From positions 1 to 64,000 of the forward strand of contig WBZZ01000631.1 in the NCBI GenBank assembly GCA_019918135.1: DNA of 64,000 bases, written 5' to 3'. A program made the position numbers and the translations under genes. Shown here piece by piece: positions 63,240-64,000 of this stretch (the first letter of the stretch is position 1; each line of letters starts with the position of its first letter). The DNA comes from Paulinella micropora (Eukaryota > Cercozoa > Imbricatea > Euglyphida > Paulinellidae). The notes beneath the pieces were generated by a model. The model was given only the letters and a program-made list of their open reading frames with translations. It ran no database searches and was not told the DNA's origin.

Positions 63240-64000
63240 CTACAAATATGCGCTTTTTCTCTTAGTCACTGGGTAATCCCCTACAGGTGGGTAGGCAGAC
63301 AGTGTGCATTCTTCTGCAGTTCGAAAGGCGTCTATGCCCTGCAGCATGTCGGGTTTCAATTCATATCGTGAGAAGGTTTTGCCGCCTTCTTTGAACTGGC
63401 CATCAGAACGCCCCGGGTTGATCACGCGGACTAGTTGACAGGGCAACACAGCCCGCAGCACCTGTGCACTTTGGCTGATGGCGTGTTGGGCAGGTAGGGT
63501 CTTGGGTGGTCGGGCTTGGAGCAGCTCGGTGACGTAGCGCCCCGGCTTCCATTTGGCTACCACCCTAGGCAGTTCCTCCAGTATCCGACGCAGGCAATCC
63601 GTGATGGCGGGCAGATCTAGGTTAAGTGTTGTCAGCCTCACTGTCTCCGGCGGTGCGCCCTTCTGTATGTCGAGCGTCAGTGCTCTGAGAAGACGAGCAA
63701 CAGCGGCCGCGACGGGTAGGATGACTTTATGCTGGTCGAAGAGAGCAACGAAACTGCCTGGTTTATGCTCTTGTTGGCATATCTCGTGTAGATTGCATTC
63801 TCGTAGAAGCTTGAGCAGACGGCAGCGGGCGGCAAAGTCTGTCCGTTCGCACTCTCGTACCGTATCCCAGCCTGGTCGTAGGTGTGGGAACGCCGCCGCA
63901 AAAACGAACAGAGAACGTTTGTCAGCGTGCAGTTCCTGTGCGACCTCTGGGTTCTGGGCACGGAGAGTGCGCTCCTCGTCGTTCAGCAGTCCGTTGGACA
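63240..64000 (-). CDS. Partial gene leaving the right edge (>=253 codons)
   Basis: The minus-strand frame stays open without a stop from the window edge to its stop at 63240, and no ATG is present, so the start lies outside. The encoded part is helical and charged at first (RSLFVFAAAFPHLRPGWDTV; FAARCRLLKLLRECNLHEIC). It then has LPAITDCLRRILEELPRVV and an end with FSRYELKPDML, TAEECTL and PPVGDYPVT. That end is shared with the remnant at 17.42-17.68 kb, so a family with a conserved C-terminus exists in this genome. No known domain was recognised. A long A/T-rich repeat cluster lies beyond its 3' end. Confidence 0.65.
   Translation of the reverse strand, partial: SNGLLNDEERTLRAQNPEVAQELHADKRSLFVFAAAFPHLRPGWDTVRECERTDFAARCRLLKLLRECNLHEICQQEHKPGSFVALFDQHKVILPVAAAVARLLRALTLDIQKGAPPETVRLTTLNLDLPAITDCLRRILEELPRVVAKWKPGRYVTELLQARPPKTLPAQHAISQSAQVLRAVLPCQLVRVINPGRSDGQFKEGGKTFSRYELKPDMLQGIDAFRTAEECTLSAYPPVGDYPVTKRKSAYL

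Noticed and set aside
63677-63961. 94-residue minus-strand frame at the right edge
   Set aside because: It overlaps, in another frame, the longer open frame that runs from the edge to the stop at 63240.
1-64000. tRNA or rRNA genes
   Set aside because: None recognised by eye; a covariance-model scan would be needed to exclude a tRNA.

Overview
The window reads as a piece of a large, GC-rich, gene-dense DNA genome. Genes lie on both strands, mostly as single long open frames 100-600 bp apart, and the gaps are filled with G/C homopolymer runs, A/T tails and dispersed repeats. The content (an SF3 helicase of the D5 type, a BRO/KilA-N-like paralog family, F-box/leucine-rich-repeat proteins, a tetramerisation-type BTB protein, MYND and C2H2 zinc fingers, a kinase-like protein, small signal-peptide membrane proteins) best fits a nucleocytovirus-like giant virus of a protist. 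A virus-derived stretch in a very compact protist genome is not excluded. No capsid, polymerase, tRNA or rRNA gene was recognised, so the assignment rests on gene style and one hallmark-like helicase. Three genes appear to carry short spliceosomal introns, which argues for nuclear expression.

Layout. 0.3-2.6 kb: an unknown gene and a protein-kinase-like gene. 2.8-7.6 kb: a repeat-domain gene array of an unrecognised family. 7.7-15.6 kb: membrane proteins, two broken genes including an F-box/LRR copy, and an unknown 429-residue protein. 15.6-23.5 kb: a repeat-rich stretch holding a double-MYND protein, a double CoiA-like nuclease, a 330-bp palindromic element and inverted repeat arrays. 23.5-26.6 kb: the spliced SF3 helicase gene. 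27-34.5 kb: a coiled-coil protein in two frames, a short P-loop ORF, a BRO-like protein, a BTB protein, an unknown protein and an F-box/LRR protein. 35-40.4 kb: a head-to-head pair of secreted PKD plus BspA-like (DUF285) paralogs sharing an intron position. 40.8-47.7 kb: unknown coiled-coil and zinc-binding proteins, an intact F-box/LRR gene, and two genes whose stop and start overlap. 48.2-56.4 kb: BRO-like genes and remnants (one with an HNH end), a broken zinc-binding gene, an alpha/beta hydrolase and a coiled-coil protein. 57-64 kb: a C2H2 protein, a large LRR protein, a second CoiA-like protein, an F-box-like protein, repeats, and a gene that leaves the right edge.

The recognisable genes fit three themes: ubiquitin-adaptor-type host manipulation (F-box, BTB), nucleic-acid handling (SF3 helicase, CoiA-like nucleases, HNH, zinc fingers, BRO-like), and membrane or surface display (signal-peptide proteins and PKD/DUF285 stalk proteins). 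Paralogy is heavy, with intact and decayed copies side by side. Some frame changes sit near homopolymers and could be read errors, so 'broken' calls are provisional.
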